Source: Amphibalanus amphitrite
Taxonomy: Eukaryota > Arthropoda > Thecostraca > Balanomorpha > Balanidae
Direction: 5' to 3'
DNA length: 64,000 nt
NCBI RefSeq assembly: GCF_019059575.1
Contig: NW_024882198.1
Span: 60,001-124,000, forward strand
Positions within the stretch are counted from its first letter, which is position 1, and the number at the start of each line of letters is the position of its first letter. Positions 50,490 through 63,359 of this stretch are shown piece by piece. The notes beneath the pieces were generated by a model. It saw nothing but the letters and a program-made list of their open reading frames with translations. It ran no database searches and had not been told where the DNA came from. The position numbers and the translations under genes are program-made.

Positions 50490-51133
50490 GCGGAGGATCT
50501 GGCTAGGATGGGAGGGACGGGTGAAGAAGTGATGGGGCACAAAGGACGCTGGTGGGTTATTTGAGAAGAGATTTCAGACATGCAATGCACGTTTGATAAT
50601 CTTGCATTGAGGTGATCGTATCGTGTTGGCTTACCGGACCAAGATATGCCGGTGTTATCTGAGGACTTAACCCGTGCTGACTGGGGAGCGATTGGCTATC
50701 GTATCACTCGAGCGGGCGGTCCGAAGCACGCCGACGCCTGCGCCGGCCTGAAGTGACCTTGAGTGTCGTGAATGACTGCCAAGACGACCTGACGATGTGC
50801 TCGGATGGCCGAGTGTGGTGACTGTTTTCACTGACGTTGCGCAGTGCGTGCCGGCCAGGATTGGGACTCTCGAGTCCAGATAGGCCGCGGGCAGCGGCGA
50901 GACGTGCAGTTGCATGGCTGAACCAAAACTTCGTTACTTGGCGAGATGCACGTTTTTCTCGTTAAATGTCCAAGAGATCCTTGGTCCCATCTCGTTTTCT
51001 GATGTCTGGCAGCCAAGCACTCTTAGCATTCAGTTGCTTCCAATATTCCACCAATAAGGCACCTTGGAGCTCTTTGCTGATTGCAAGTCACCTCTGTTTT
51101 TGTATTGTAGTGCTATGTTATTTTATAATATAT

Positions 51134-51139
51134 AATAAA
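51134..51139 (+). terminator. RPA1: Candidate RPA1 poly(A) signal
   Basis: The first AATAAA noted on the plus strand after the RPA1 stop, giving a 3' UTR of about 660 bases. Confidence 0.4.
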
Positions 51140-51628
51140 AACTCAATTTTTGTTTGCAGAATCAAAGATGAGAATGGGGCGATTTGTTTCGATGTTTATA
51201 CCAGCCCTAGCTATATGACATTGTGCATTGGTGCGATTTCTACATGTTTTTTTACATGTATCCAAATTTATTTATTTGTTGGGCTAGGCCCTTTCGGTCT
51301 TTTTTTTTTTAATATTTTTGGTGCCCGACCCGGGCTTTTGTCGTTAGTAGCACACATTCATACTGGGTTAGTACACTATATACACGGCAGTGGTACGAAT
51401 CGTTTTCGGCACCCGCTACGCGGGACAGCCTTGACCGCACGCTTCCTGTCACGCACCCCAGGTGGCACCGAACTGGTGCGCACGCTGGGGCTATCCCGAT
51501 TTCTCGGGCCCGGCAGGTCAGAGGGCTGCTCCGGGACATGAAGCGAGGCCGTGCCCTCGGGACATGTCACCGGACCGAAGGATCTGTTTAAAGGCGGATC
51601 AGGCCCGTGTACGTATATACCTGCGGTC

Positions 51629-51796
51629 GGGGGCGCTGGCTGGCACAGCGGTAATCCCGACGAACGAGCGAACACTCCCCAGTTACTGCCATCTCCTGGG
51701 TAGGAGCCGGCCGAGGAAAACGCTGCCAGAGGTCAGCTTTGATCCAAGGACCTCCCACACCAAACGTGAACGCACTTGCCAACTGCGCCACAAGGG
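51629..51796 (-). repeat. tRNA-like SINE fragment
   Basis: On the minus strand TGGCGCAGTTGG (51790-51779) matches the Pol III A box and is followed about 30 bases later by a degraded B-box-like GGATCAAAGC. It is not a foldable functional tRNA. Confidence 0.4.
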
Positions 51797-51807
51797 TGGT
51801 GGGCGCT

Positions 51808-52095
51808 TTCGGTCTGACGAGACCCTTTCAGGGCCGGAAGGATGCTAGGAATTAGGGGGAGACATTGGTCTGGGCAGACACCCTAGAGAGAAGCCAGGGC
51901 TGAGCCCGTCCAAAAGGACAGGCCGATCAGCCCCTAAGCACTCTCTGCACCCGGCTACGGGGTGCGCTCCCTCTGGAGCAGCGGTGCCGCTCCAAGCAGC
52001 CCGCATGAGATAAAGTTGCCTGTCCAGCCCGGAGTGGGGGTTGCGGCGTGGAGGAGAAGGATTTCTGTGTGCTGAGGATGGAAGCGATGGAACGG
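51808..52095. repeat. Dispersed repeat, copy 2 (relative at 15050)
   Basis: Same ordered words as the 15050-15395 copy (TGGTCTGGGCAGACACC, GGGCTGAGCCCGTCC, GCACCCGGCTAC, AGCAGCCCGCATGAGATAAA). Confidence 0.6.
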
Positions 52096-52448
52096 AGGAT
52101 GTATCCAAATGTGTGACAGGGAGGTGTATTCCATGATTCAACGTCTGTCCTTTCCGAGCAAGCCTTTGGTTCAACCTGTTTTTCAAAGAAAAAGGGTAGC
52201 AGCCGCTCGGTATTGCCATGGTCGATTGCCAAACACCCTCGAACACATGCACACTGTTTCTCGATAGTTCGTGCTCAGATGATCGCGAGTGGCTCGTTCC
52301 CCAGATTGAGCGACCATGTGATCGCGCTGAGGGACGGATTGGCCGCGGATTGGTTTCTTATAGGTATCTTGGATTGGCCGCTCTGGTTTTGCTTGGTTTT
52401 GCAATCTGCAGCCTGGCGGCGAAATTGTAACTCAAAGTTTGTACTTCC

Positions 52449-52462
52449 CCGCTAGATGGCAG
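52449..52462 (+). promoter_or_regulatory. CTCF-like motif
   Basis: CCGCTAGATGGCAG matches the core CTCF consensus closely. A CRE palindrome TGACGTCA follows at 52493-52500 in a GC-rich region. Together they look like an insulator and promoter. Confidence 0.5.
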
Positions 52463-52559
52463 ACGCTGTCCTGGCGGCCTCTCACCGTTATGTGACGTCA
52501 CGCCGGCCCGTTCCGAGGGCGCTCGCGCCGCGGCGCGTTCCAGTTTCGGCGCCGAGGAG

Positions 52560-52694
52560 CTGGGAGTGTGAGAGCGGGCGTAGGAATCTCGACAGACACT
52601 GTGAAGTGACCGGAGCTGTGACTGAAGTATCGACACGTCTCTAATTATTGGCGTCCCTCGTCTGCTGATTGCTGAACGGCCGACAAACAAAAAA
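52560..52694 (+). other. Possible non-coding first exon
   Basis: A stretch ending ACAAACAAAAAAG before the strong donor GTGAGT (52695) lies just downstream of the CTCF-like and CRE motifs. It could be the 5' exon of the gene whose signal-peptide exon is at 58103. The left limit is a guess and the link is inference. Confidence 0.3.
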
Positions 52695-53829
52695 GGTGAG
52701 TTCTGGTGCAATGGCTGTCCTGTTGAAATCTCACAGGTGGCTGACGTTTGCTCACCTTGCTCACCACACATGCTTCTCATTTCTCACACCTCTCTGTGTT
52801 ACGCTAACCAAACCAAAAACACGTCTGTCGTTGGTTTACGCCCATCTCCAAACGTGCCTCGGCGGTTGTTTTCGTGGGGCCCCGTGGTGCGGCGCGTGGA
52901 ATCGGTGTCGAGCGATGCAGCAGGTGGTGAAAGGCGGCTTCATACTCCTACCGCGACTGGTGGGCGGCCACCGGAGCAGCGCGGCGGGGATACGCCCGGC
53001 ACGGGACCGCCAGGAGGGGTGGATTCAGGGCAGGACTGCGTGACATTGAGAGAAAGAGGGATCATGAGGGGGAGACGGAGCGGTCGCGAGACCCTCCACT
53101 CTGCCCCATGACAGTGACAGGGGCAGCCCGGACACCCAGTGTGCACCCCGGGGCAGGCTGGGAGGGGAGGGGAGGGGCAGCGGACCGGGGCTGCCAGGTG
53201 CGTCCGGTGGGGTCACAGCGGGGCAGCGTCACTTCCTGCGGCACACTGTGACGCGCCGACCGTCACGTCACGGGACCAGAGTCACGTCCGGAGTCAGCGG
53301 GGTCAGGCGGCGATTAGATCGCTCCGCACTCCGCCATATATGGGCAGCGGGCGCCTCTCGTGTGTCGGCGTCCGGCACACGGCCCTGTGAGCTCGACTGC
53401 ACTTTAGGAATTTCGACGGTGGCAGCGGAAGGCACTTATTCCACGTAATGGCCCTTTGCCTTGCAACATGCGGGAATGCGTTACCTGCAGTTGATGGTGC
53501 TGGCTGCTATAGCGAGTCAGAGTTGCGAGAAATTATAGATCGCCATGCATTACTTGGGTCCTGGAAGGTGCTGTTAAATGTTTTGTACCGTTCTAGCAAT
53601 CCGCATTGTTATCAGTGATAGTGCAACCGCTGCACCATGGAGGTGCATTATAGTTCCAAGGAAGGCGGTCGGTTTGAATTAAATATTCCCTCTAGCCACC
53701 CGAAACAGACACAGTGTAATTAAGGTGTCGCCTGACTTTTACCGGCCATAAGACATCAACTTTGCCGCTTTAAGAATTGTATATTCCAGCGATGCAACTC
53801 CACCCTCACCTTTATTAGTGATGTCAATT

Positions 53830-54065
53830 ACAGAAAATCAGAATACCGATACCTAAACAAATACCAACGAAAATCCCGGGAAAATACCGAAACCAAACCA
53901 ACTTGGGAAAATGAGGGAAATACCAACTTTTTACCTATTTCTTGGCCTCTTATACATTAGTGGGGGTTCATGATACCAACAAAATACCAAACACATTACG
54001 ATTGAAATACCAAGTACCAAGTTGGTATCGGTTTGGTATCGGTATACCAAAACGTTGGTATTCGA
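53830..54065. repeat. ATACCAA word-repeat element
   Basis: About 235 bases built from degenerate copies of ATACCAAC and its complement TTGGTATCGG, probably a small MITE. Terminal repeats are not clear. Confidence 0.55.
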
Positions 54066-57000
54066 TTGTCATTTCTAACCTTTACACCTTTCCGAGTGTT
54101 TTCTGGCCGGCCCGGCTCACGGTGACAGCCTGCTGTTCCATTGACCGTCCATTGCCCTAACAAGCCGTTCGTTTGCCCTTTGACGCTACTAGCAGCCCGA
54201 CGGCGTGGTCGATGTCGGCTGGATCAATCGAGCGCCGCTCGCTCGCTGGTCATTGTCGGCGTCGGCCGGGGTCGCGACAACAGTGACTCATGGAGCTCAC
54301 GTGGTGGGTTTGTAGGAGGGCTTCAGTGTACGGGTCCCGCTGTGTTCGTTTATAATTGGGGACCACAGGCCCACCCTGAGTGAGCTGAGTCGATAGCACA
54401 GGCGATAACAGGTGGCCCCGATGAAAGCCGTGGGGCTGAGCCATTGTCGACTGTAGACTGCTGAGTGCTGAACCTATTTAGGTGTAGGTAAAGTCCTCCG
54501 AGTAGTTCCAAAAGCTGTCTTCCCATAAATCCCAGGCTGTCAACAGGTGAATGTGATCTAGGAGCCAAGTGGGTTTTGATTTGTTACTCCTGCTGGCTGT
54601 CAGTGGCGCTGCACGCCCTCCCTAGCCCGGCTCGGTAGATCAGAGCAACGGGTCGCGGTCTGTGCATTGTGACCCATGACCCGCGACCTCCGTACGGTCA
54701 CCGTCCACCCCGAGTGACCGGTCTATGACGGCGCCAACCGAGCGCGTGACGGGCGGATGACGGATACCGCTCCGCCGCCGCCGGGTTCGCCATCTGTCAC
54801 CCAGCTGACAGCAGAGACTGCGACGCGCCAAACTCGGCGGGCCGCTAACATCAGCAGGGCGATGGCTCGATTGGCCCTCTCCGCTCTAGTGAGCTTCCTG
54901 TGCACGGAGTGTAGGACAGTGCGTGCCGTCTCGCGCCGTAGAAACGTGTGTAGAAAGTGCGACAGCCGGCACGGCGGTAGGCCGTCCGGCTGGTGTACAT
55001 ATACGAGTACCGCACAGCTGGCGACCTTACGTCCAGATGTGGAATGTGGAAGAAAGCTCCACACTCCAGTCCACACTCCACCTGCCCCATCTCCCCCATC
55101 TCCCACCCAGTCCCCGCTGGGGGGCGTCCCGCGGCCCCCGGCGGGCCCCCGGTGAAAGCTGCCGGCCCGCAGCGCGCCCCGTTCGTTTGTTTGTGTGGCG
55201 GCGTGGGCGGGCGGCTGCCGCCCAAGGCCAGACAACCCGTCTCCTCGGTACACGGCTGGCGGCGGGCTGAGGGGATGGCGTGCGGCGCCTAGGTATGAGG
55301 GAGGTATGAGGGCTGAACCGACTAGGTATGAGGGCTGTCCCGTGCCGGAGCGTTTCGCACAGTGACCGCGGAAGAAAGTCGCCGACTTCGGGCCTGACCG
55401 ATCCGTCTGCGGGCGACTGCAGACGTTTGAAACGTGCCGCACTCCGCGAACATTGACCTGGGGAAGCGAAAGTCGGGACGTGCGTGCTGTCGCGGGTCAT
55501 TGACGAGCGATAACAACCAGGTGTTGTGGGTTTCACGCCCCCCCCCCCCCCGTCTAGCACGCTGTAGGATCACGTAGTAGCAAATAGCAAGCGGTGCGAG
55601 TGTCGTTCCTGACTCCACTTACATAAACTGTGTTTAGCCTTGCACGGTACACATGTCTGCGATCAGTCGACAGTCACGTTCAAAGAATTTGCTAAGAAGT
55701 GCTATGTGAAGCATTTAGGCCATGACTGGTATTGTGAGCCGATATTAAGCCGAATTATTGCGACATGTTGATGGCCAAAGCACGTCTCAGTTCGCCCGGT
55801 GATCTGATCTGGCTTGTGCGCTAAATGGGGAGACATGTTTGTTTGTCTTCGGTAGAAGTTATAAGAAGTCAAAGATGTCAGATGAAAGAGGAAGTAATAG
55901 TGGTTGTAGTATGAACATGGCCAATGACCACTGTATTGCAGATAGAACCTACGACTATGTGAGCTGATGCACCAAGATAACTTTGCGACTTCTCAGAAAT
56001 GGAATCGAGTGATTGTGCGTCGCTCAGTAATAATCAGCGCTACAGCCGAAGGCTGGACTAACGACTATGTAATTCTGGTGTCGTCCGAGGGGAGAACACC
56101 GTATACTCTGCACTGTCTAAATATGTCTGAGTCTGCCGCCGCCGCCACTGGTGGTGCTGTAGAACGTTTTTATAGCACACAAACAAGCAGCCACACTCAC
56201 TAGCCATAAAATACATCTGCCAGACAGAAGGAACCCACGCGGTGTCGGGTACTTGTTTTCGTCACGGTAGTAAAGCAGAAGCTGCCGCGCCTCACACGTC
56301 ATATTTCTGAGCACCGTGCAACCCGCCGTGTCACTGTGAGCTACTATGATCTGTGCCTGTTGCTGCCGAGCCACTGTGACCGGCTGTGTCTCTGTGACCT
56401 CATGTGACCTCCCGTGACCTGTTCTGACCCGCCCTAACCCGCTGTGCTACCGTGCAGCTGCGGGTCCCATGACGGGCCGTGCTTCTGTTAGTGTCCACAC
56501 TGACGCATACCAGCAGGGTTGGCAGGGATGGGTGACCCAGAACGTCCGCACTTTCATTTTTCGCAGCCCGGAAGCGGTATGAGACGCCCTGTGGTTTCGG
56601 ACAAAAGCGGGCCGAGTCGCATTGTGCTGCTGTCCCTGACAGTGTACCAATTTGCGTAATGCCTTGCGCGGGTACTAACTGCTGAAATAGACTCACAGGG
56701 ACTAATTGGCGAGCTCGTGGCGTGAAATCTCTGCCTCTGTGTGTCAGTCTTTTGAGAAAACCGCGTGATTGCGCTTTTTTGTTCCCTCGGCTAAATTTGG
56801 CCTTGCTGCTGGATTGTTGCACTGATTTCATCGACCACTCAGGGAACATTAGCTACTCTTAAAAGTTTTTTATTTTATTTTAAAGTCCGTTTTGATTATT
56901 AATTGATCCAATGTCGGAAGTGAAGTAAGTCAAATTACGAGGTAGGGTTTACAAATTACTAAGGGTTTCTTTTCTTGCAATCTGTGACAGTAAGAAAACG

Positions 57001-57094
57001 GGAACACATTAAGCCGACAAATACCCTGTTGAAATTATCTCATTTACTGTTCGATGAAGCGCGGCGCTGCTCTGTAACGTTGAGCTCTGTCGGA

Positions 57095-57400
57095 GACCTG
57101 TTAGCCGTTGGGGGTCAATTCGAGGTGTTGGCCGTTGGGTCGCTTCCCTCTCCCCCGGCGGCGCACCGTCCGTGTCGCGCCGCCGGCCACGTTGCGACAC
57201 GTTGCGGTCTCGCTTGGGGAGCGGACCGGGACTGGGACCACGCTGCCGGGACCGCCCCGGGGCAGACTGCGGTCCGCGACCGTTCACCACGCCTGCACTG
57301 GCGGTTTGAGAGCCACCGGCGCCAGTCACAGTGCACACGGCGCCGGTTTGAGGACCCCGGGACGATGACTGGGGTCCGGTGGGTGGGGCGGGGCGTTTAG
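57095..57400. repeat. GC-rich module, second copy
   Basis: About 240 bases are roughly 95% identical to 46935-47220 inside transposon copy C (GCCACGTTGCGACACGTTGC, then GGTTTGAGAGCCACCGGCGC). Here no transposon ends flank it. Confidence 0.85.
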
Positions 57401-58102
57401 GTACCTGTCGGTGACCTGACTGACCCAGTTTGCCATCACTGGACACGTGAAGGCAGCTCTGGTGTTATGTCACATACGGGAGAGATTGATAGGGAACAAA
57501 CGTGATGGTAGCTGCATGTGAGTGATAACAGATGTGCTACATGTATACGTGAGTGCAGCTCTGTTGCCATGTCTCTCCAATGCGTCACACCAACTGTAAT
57601 GACCGTTATGCCACAGTCTACATCCATGAGAAAAGTGAGAAAAAAAAACATGAGAAACCATCTGATGGACAGTCATCGCAGTGCCCTACTCGCGCAGTAC
57701 CCCTTACACAAGTACGCAGGTCGCAGTGTAGTGTCGGGGGTAATCCCCCGCTGAAGAACATCTCCGAATTACTTATATCACCAGCGCTCGTCCTCACAAC
57801 AGAATGTGCTAAATAAGGTTTTTGTGTTAATGAAGTTCATCATGACACGCTATTCTGTTTTACATAGTCTTATTTCGTAACAAAGCCACACATCAGAGTG
57901 AGAACAATGCTGTGTTTTCTGCATCACATGAGCCATCATGAGGTGTCCCTGACACACTAGTACCACTGTCGTATCACCTCTGTGACCGTTCTGCCTTGCC
58001 GAGTCCTTAACGACATCTCTGACGCCATCTGTGCTGTAACCCTGTTGCGGCACTCGGCTGCCCGGCGTGTGAACAATGCCTGACCGGTGACCTCTGTTTC
58101 AG

Positions 58103-58217
58103 GGGTGTGACCTCAGCGGCCGGCCGCCCACACGGCCACCATGGCCGGCAGCGTCCTCTCCGGCGTCGCTGTGGCGCTGCTGCTGCTGCAGCTGACCGCC
58201 TGCGTCACCGCCAGGGC
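58103..58217 (+). CDS. Signal-peptide exon of an unidentified secreted protein (partial)
   Basis: The exon follows the acceptor CTGTTTCAG and ends at the donor GTGAGT. The start codon at 58141 has a perfect Kozak context (GCCACCATGG). The 25 complete codons read MAGSVLSGVAVALLLL, then QLTACVTAR, a classical signal peptide: a short polar start, a Leu-rich core and small residues before the likely cleavage. It ends in phase 2. No continuing exon was recognised before 64000, so the protein family is unknown; the rest may lie outside the window. Confidence 0.6.
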
Positions 58218-60611
58218 GTGAGTACCCAGAACGCTGCACGCTCTGATGGTGTCGGAGCGAATGGTAGGATAATTAGCTGGCGCCGCGGTCGTTTTCTGCG
58301 CGTCGCAGTCTCCTGGTGTTAGGTTTTTGTGATAAGATGCAGTCTTCGGTGCTTGTGTCTTATGAGGAGCTGCAGTCTCCAATGGCTTCTTGCATTGGTG
58401 GTACAGCTCTGGCCAGAGTTGCAGTCTTCTGGCTATTGCGTTTTTTTTTTTTCCTTCAAAGGCATGGAGGGTGAAGAAGTCTTGCGTCCATCTATATTGT
58501 TGAACATGCAGTTATCGATTGGTATTTTACACGAACTGCTAGTGCTAAACGTCTTTATCATAAATCGCTAGGATTGTGAGTTGCTGCTTATCGCAGTCGA
58601 GCCTTCTTAGAGCTTCGTCGTTTTGAATTTTATGAAATCACGGTGCATAACATGCTCGCATGCCTAACCGTTCAACTAATTCTGTTTTGCGGAACTGAGA
58701 AGTTTTATGTATAATTCAGCGCAACGGTGTTTTGCCATGGAATATCACAGCATTCCAGTGGGAGGCTGAGTGCAGACAGCACGCTTCCTTTACCTTTCAC
58801 GCGGTTTGCCTAACGGGCCGGCTGGTTGTGAACCGCAGCGCCGCCGTTATGCAATAACTGTGCGCTGAATATGTACGTGCTGTTGGCGGAATACAGCCTC
58901 GGAGGGAAATAAAAAGTTTCCCAGACATTATCTCCCCGGAGAATGTCTGGTGCGACGCGTCCTGTCCGATGCGGTGGTTCGCTGTTCGATGTGACGGTCG
59001 GTTCGCTGTCGACTCGCTGTTCGGTTCTAAATCTCATGTGTCAGTTCGCCGTCGGTTCGGTGTCCGGTGCTGTCCGGTGCGGTCATTTGCTGTCGATTCG
59101 CTGTCCGTTTACTGTCTGGTGCGGCAGCTTGCTGGCGGCCTGCTGGCCAGGTGGGCCAGTGGTGCCGTGTGCCGGGTCATTGGCCCGCTCGACGGCGACT
59201 CACTGACCTCAAAGTCGCCCGCCCGCCGCCCGCCGCCCGCCGCCTGCCGCCCGCCCGCCGCCCGCCGCCCGCGCCGGGCCGTCTCGAGCGGCCTCCTGAC
59301 GGTGAGACGGCTCAGGTCGCGGGCCTCGGTCGGCTGGAGTCTTCCCAGTGGACGGCGGAGCCACGGTGAGACCGTGAACGATGGCAGCCGCTGCTGACGG
59401 CGGCGCTTCCCAGGGAGGCGGCCGGCGGAACAGGTGTCGAGCGGCCCTCCCCACCCCGCCCCGCCTCTGCCCGTCTAGACTGTTCGACCCCGGCCTGTCT
59501 GGGCCGTCCGACCTCTGACAGCCTAAACACAGCAGCCTCAGCCCGCGCCCACCACACTAAATCAGCCGAGCGATAAGGAAAACACAGCGGGCTCAGAGGT
59601 GAAAAGAAGGTGTTGATACCTTCTTATCTACCACAAACTCAACAAGATTGAGAGGATTCAGTGAAACGAACCAGAATAAGTCCAAAATAATCCATGGCTC
59701 ACGTCCACACTTGGTTTCGGCATTATGAGCTGACGCCATGGGCTGTACATTTGAGCGGTGTGACGGGTTTTTGCAGAGGATTAGCTACCTGAATTGTGTT
59801 CCCGCCGCCGTCTGGCGGTGCTGCTCGTCGCCCGTCTCCACCGGCGCCCGCCGACTCCCGGTCACGGTGAACTGATTCGTGAGTTCGTTTTGCTCTATCG
59901 GCGGCGCGTGTCGCCTGCGACCGCAGCACGCCGCGAGCCGTACACAAGTCACGGCCGTCCGCCGGCTGCTGTCAGCTGAACACCGCTGTAAGCGCACACG
60001 CGCGGTGGTGTAATGTGTTGGCACAGTGCTGGTGGATTATATCGTCAAGCTTGTCAACGATCAGAAACATCAGAGCATGATCAAATCCGACCCGACGTAG
60101 ATAGATATGCCTTCATCTTATGTGGATTTATTGACCGTTTGCTGGGTCTTCTTTGTAGGAAGAAGCATGTAGTAGAGAATGACACTGATGTGAACAAGCA
60201 CGATCGACCAGGGGCGTAACTTTTTGGTTTTCGTTGGGGGGGCAACGCTGTCAGGGGCGCCTTTTTAAGGGCATGGGGGCGCCTCCCCGTGACTGTCTAG
60301 AAATAAGTCTTATTTCAGTTTCCGGCAACATTTTCTTTTTACCATAGCACGTTGTTTTTGTGCCGTCGTGTTTTGGCACGTTATGTTGCAGTTTTTTTTC
60401 TGAAATAGCGCGCCAAAAGCGCGGAATTATTTTGTAACCAAATACATTTTGAAAGCAATTTGGGGACCAGAGACCGGGGGCGGGTAGTGGAATTGAGGAC
60501 CAGGGTAGTGACGCCTTATTAAACAACGCATATGGTAGTTCTTCTAAAGAAACGAGACGAACTGATGAATTGACAAAAAGAAAAGAAAAAACAACTGATA
60601 AAAAGGCGAGA
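58218..60611. other. Putative intron and intergenic DNA
   Basis: No exon recognised. 58940-59130 is rich in GCTGTTCG/TTCGCTGTC words (degenerate tandem repeat), and 59215-59290 is a CCGCCCGCC run. CAGGGGCGTAAC at 60209 resembles a lone hAT end. Confidence 0.3.
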
Positions 60612-61483
60612 TTAAAGGTAGTGTGCCAGCTTTCTTGGACCGTATGGAGTTAATGGCCCAGATAAGGAGAACCGGATTTTTAGAACTTATCCATACCTTC
60701 AAAACTCATGGAAACGTCTTAAATTCTTCAAATTTTGAGTACCCCAGTGCGAAATTCGCCCCGACGGGTTGTCGGTCGTACCCCAACCACATTTCACACC
60801 ACTATGAACAATAAATGCACACACTGAAATCGCTATTACCGATATGCTCATCCAATCAAGTTTCGATAAACCCGTTCATCATCATCTCCTGCGGTTTCGA
60901 ACACGGGCCTGTTAGGTGGCTTCTGATGCTCGTCGAGGTCGGAATTTCCAAATACGCGTGGTGCGTCGGGCCGCGCGCTCTGACTTCGGCCAAGAAAAAT
61001 GCGTCAGCTGATCATTGTCATTTCTGCCACTTGCGTGTGGTGAAATGGGGTCATTACTTATAAGACGGCTTTTTCATATCAATTATTTTACATAAAATCA
61101 TATTTCAAACCATAAATAATGTTCGACAGCCAAATAAAAGAAACAATACCAATACGGGCTTACAGTTTAAGGCTCGACATTGTGTTGTCTACGATTAGAC
61201 AGCTGATAACTCATTCCCGTACGTCGTATGGTCGTAACACTATAATGACCTTTGCTTATTGTCACAAGTGCGCCGCATTCGCGATTGTTGCCCTACGCCT
61301 GTTTGCAGGTGAGCCCACTACAGTTGTTATACATATCTAAAAACCGAAAAACTTTTAGGCGAAAAAGGCACTATTCCAGGCCCATTTTTGATTTTTTTTT
61401 TGCGATATTATGTAAAAACAGAAGCTTCTTATCCTAGGAAAAATAAAATGGGAAATCTTTCAAAGGTGGCACACTACCTTTAA
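60612..61483. mobile_element. TTAA-flanked MITE, 872 bp
   Basis: Perfect 17-base inverted ends TTAAAGGTAGTGTGCCA at 60612-60628 and its complement at 61467-61483, each including TTAA. No protein. A second TTAA-type MITE family distinct from 23815-24294. Confidence 0.85.
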
Positions 61484-61649
61484 AGAAACAAATCTGTAGA
61501 ACTTCACCCCACGCAGAAGCAAGGGACGTTTTTACGCCTCCCCTTTTAAGTTAAGAACACACTTCATACTGCATCTTTTCCGCACGTGTTCTAGAAGCAA
61601 ACCAGTGGCAAAAATTTGCCCTCATCGAAAAAAAATAAAAAATTGCCCC

Positions 61650-62806
61650 CCCCCCCGCCCGCGCCGGGCCGGGGGGGAGTGAACACCTCCCCTGCGGTTT
61701 TTCGCAGATATCTCAAAACTCCGCGCCGCCGTTTTTGGCACACCTGTTCATGCATCTTTTTTTACACATGTGCAAATTTCAGACCCAGAGCTCTCGAGGT
61801 CAGGTCACCAGGTCACGTCAAAAGACCTCACCTCAGAAAAAAGTTGCAATCCTCGTCATAGCTACACCAACCGAACGATCGCCTTGAAACTTTCAGCGAT
61901 TGATAAGAGTAACAGTATGTCTAAAATGTTTATCTCGGAATTTTGATATCAGTGACCTATGGTCAGGTCAATTTTGCGACCTCTCCATTATAAGTCAATG
62001 GGAGAAAATTGAAATGAGCCTTTTTTGGACGAATGGTATTTAGAACCCTCTCAAACATCGTTTCATAGGTGAACATGATACACTGAATCGGAAAAATGCA
62101 CCTGTGACCCCTCTGTGTGCCCTTGAGGTCATCTCAGGTCATAGACGGTCACCACCAGTTTTTTGGCTGTAACTTTTGATAAAGGCGTGCTAGAGCGATG
62201 AAAACACTTCAGATGTATTCAACTCGACGATACGGATCGACTGATATGCAACATGACCCTTTTCGGTCAGGTTATGACCTTGACCTGAGGTCAAGTTTTA
62301 AAAATGACCTTTCAAGGTCAAAAAATAGTTCATTCGACGCGTCTCGACGAGAGGAACATGATGCTGCCAAACGTAATGTCGTGGCACTCTTGAGTCAAAA
62401 GTTATTGCCGAAAAACAGTTTTCGTGAAAACTGCTATTTTACAGTTTTTGCCCTTTGGAGGCTAAACCGTTGACCTTAGGTCAAATCTGAGAACAATGGT
62501 CAGAAAGGTCTGTAAAAGGGCTATCGAATGCGCTTTTCCGCGGCGCTGTAGCTCTATTGATCCCGAGTTAGCCGTTGCAGTTTCCAAAATTGTTGAAATG
62601 GCCTACATTTGACCTTTGATGACCTCAGGCGACCTGACCTTTGACCTGACCCAAAAAATGACCGAAGTGTTTCCGTCATTATTTTTGACGCTCTTTCGAA
62701 TGCTGCTTACTGCGTGTCGCTACGTGGCCCAGGAGCCGAGTTAGACCAGACACCCCCCTCACCGCCCGGCGCGGAAGTCGCGGAGCACCAGCCCGGCGCG
62801 GGTTAA
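61650..62806. mobile_element. TTAA/CCCGCG element, copy E (inverted relative to B)
   Basis: The right end reads CCCGGCGCGGGTTAA (TTAA 62803-62806). The left end CCCGCGCCGGGCCGGGGG lacks a visible TTAA. The interior matches copy B in reverse orientation, including TGACCTGAGGTCAAG and CGCGGCGCTGTAGCTCTATT. Confidence 0.75.
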
Positions 62807-62949
62807 TCCCAGGCTGAGAGCGTTCAAGCTTAGGTCACCCATATACCTCTGTATACCGAGACATGCAGAAGTCTGTGGCTCACCAGGTGATATCAAGTTA
62901 TCACGAAATGATACAAATTACTCCTGCTTTGATCTAGAGGTGTCAAAAC

Positions 62950-63345
62950 GTGAAAATTTTGGGAACCAGACTCGAACCAGACCCGGCTGGACATTTCTGG
63001 AACCAGTCGGACCCGGTCTAAGTTGGAATCGGAACCAGTTGGACCCGTTCCCCAAAAGTCAATTAATACAAACCGTTTGTAGAAATCATTAATTGCATCG
63101 TGTAAAACAGCCCTTTTCCCACTGATAATACCTACTTATGAGCTACAGTGTGCAAAGGAACATACATGAGCAAATGTTTTCTTTCCATTCACTTCATATT
63201 TTGCAATCATATGTAGTGTCCACTATGTATGGTTTATGGTAGGACCCGGTTGGACCCGCCAGAAAATTTCCAGGAACCGGTCCGGACCCATATGGGTCCA
63301 GACCGGTTCTTTTGACCGGGTCCTCGGGTCCACATTTTGCCACCC
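62950..63345. repeat. GGACCCG word-repeat element
   Basis: Built from degenerate GGAACCAG and GGACCCG words. The outer parts AGGTGTCAAAACGTG and CACATTTTGCCACCCTTT are roughly inverted, recalling hAT ends. Target duplication is unclear. Confidence 0.5.
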
Positions 63346-63359
63346 TTTGAACAAAAAAG

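Noticed and set aside
54723..55442. 239-residue minus-strand frame and overlapping plus-strand frames
   Set aside because: GC-rich, low-complexity, no recognisable motif, with several frames open at once.
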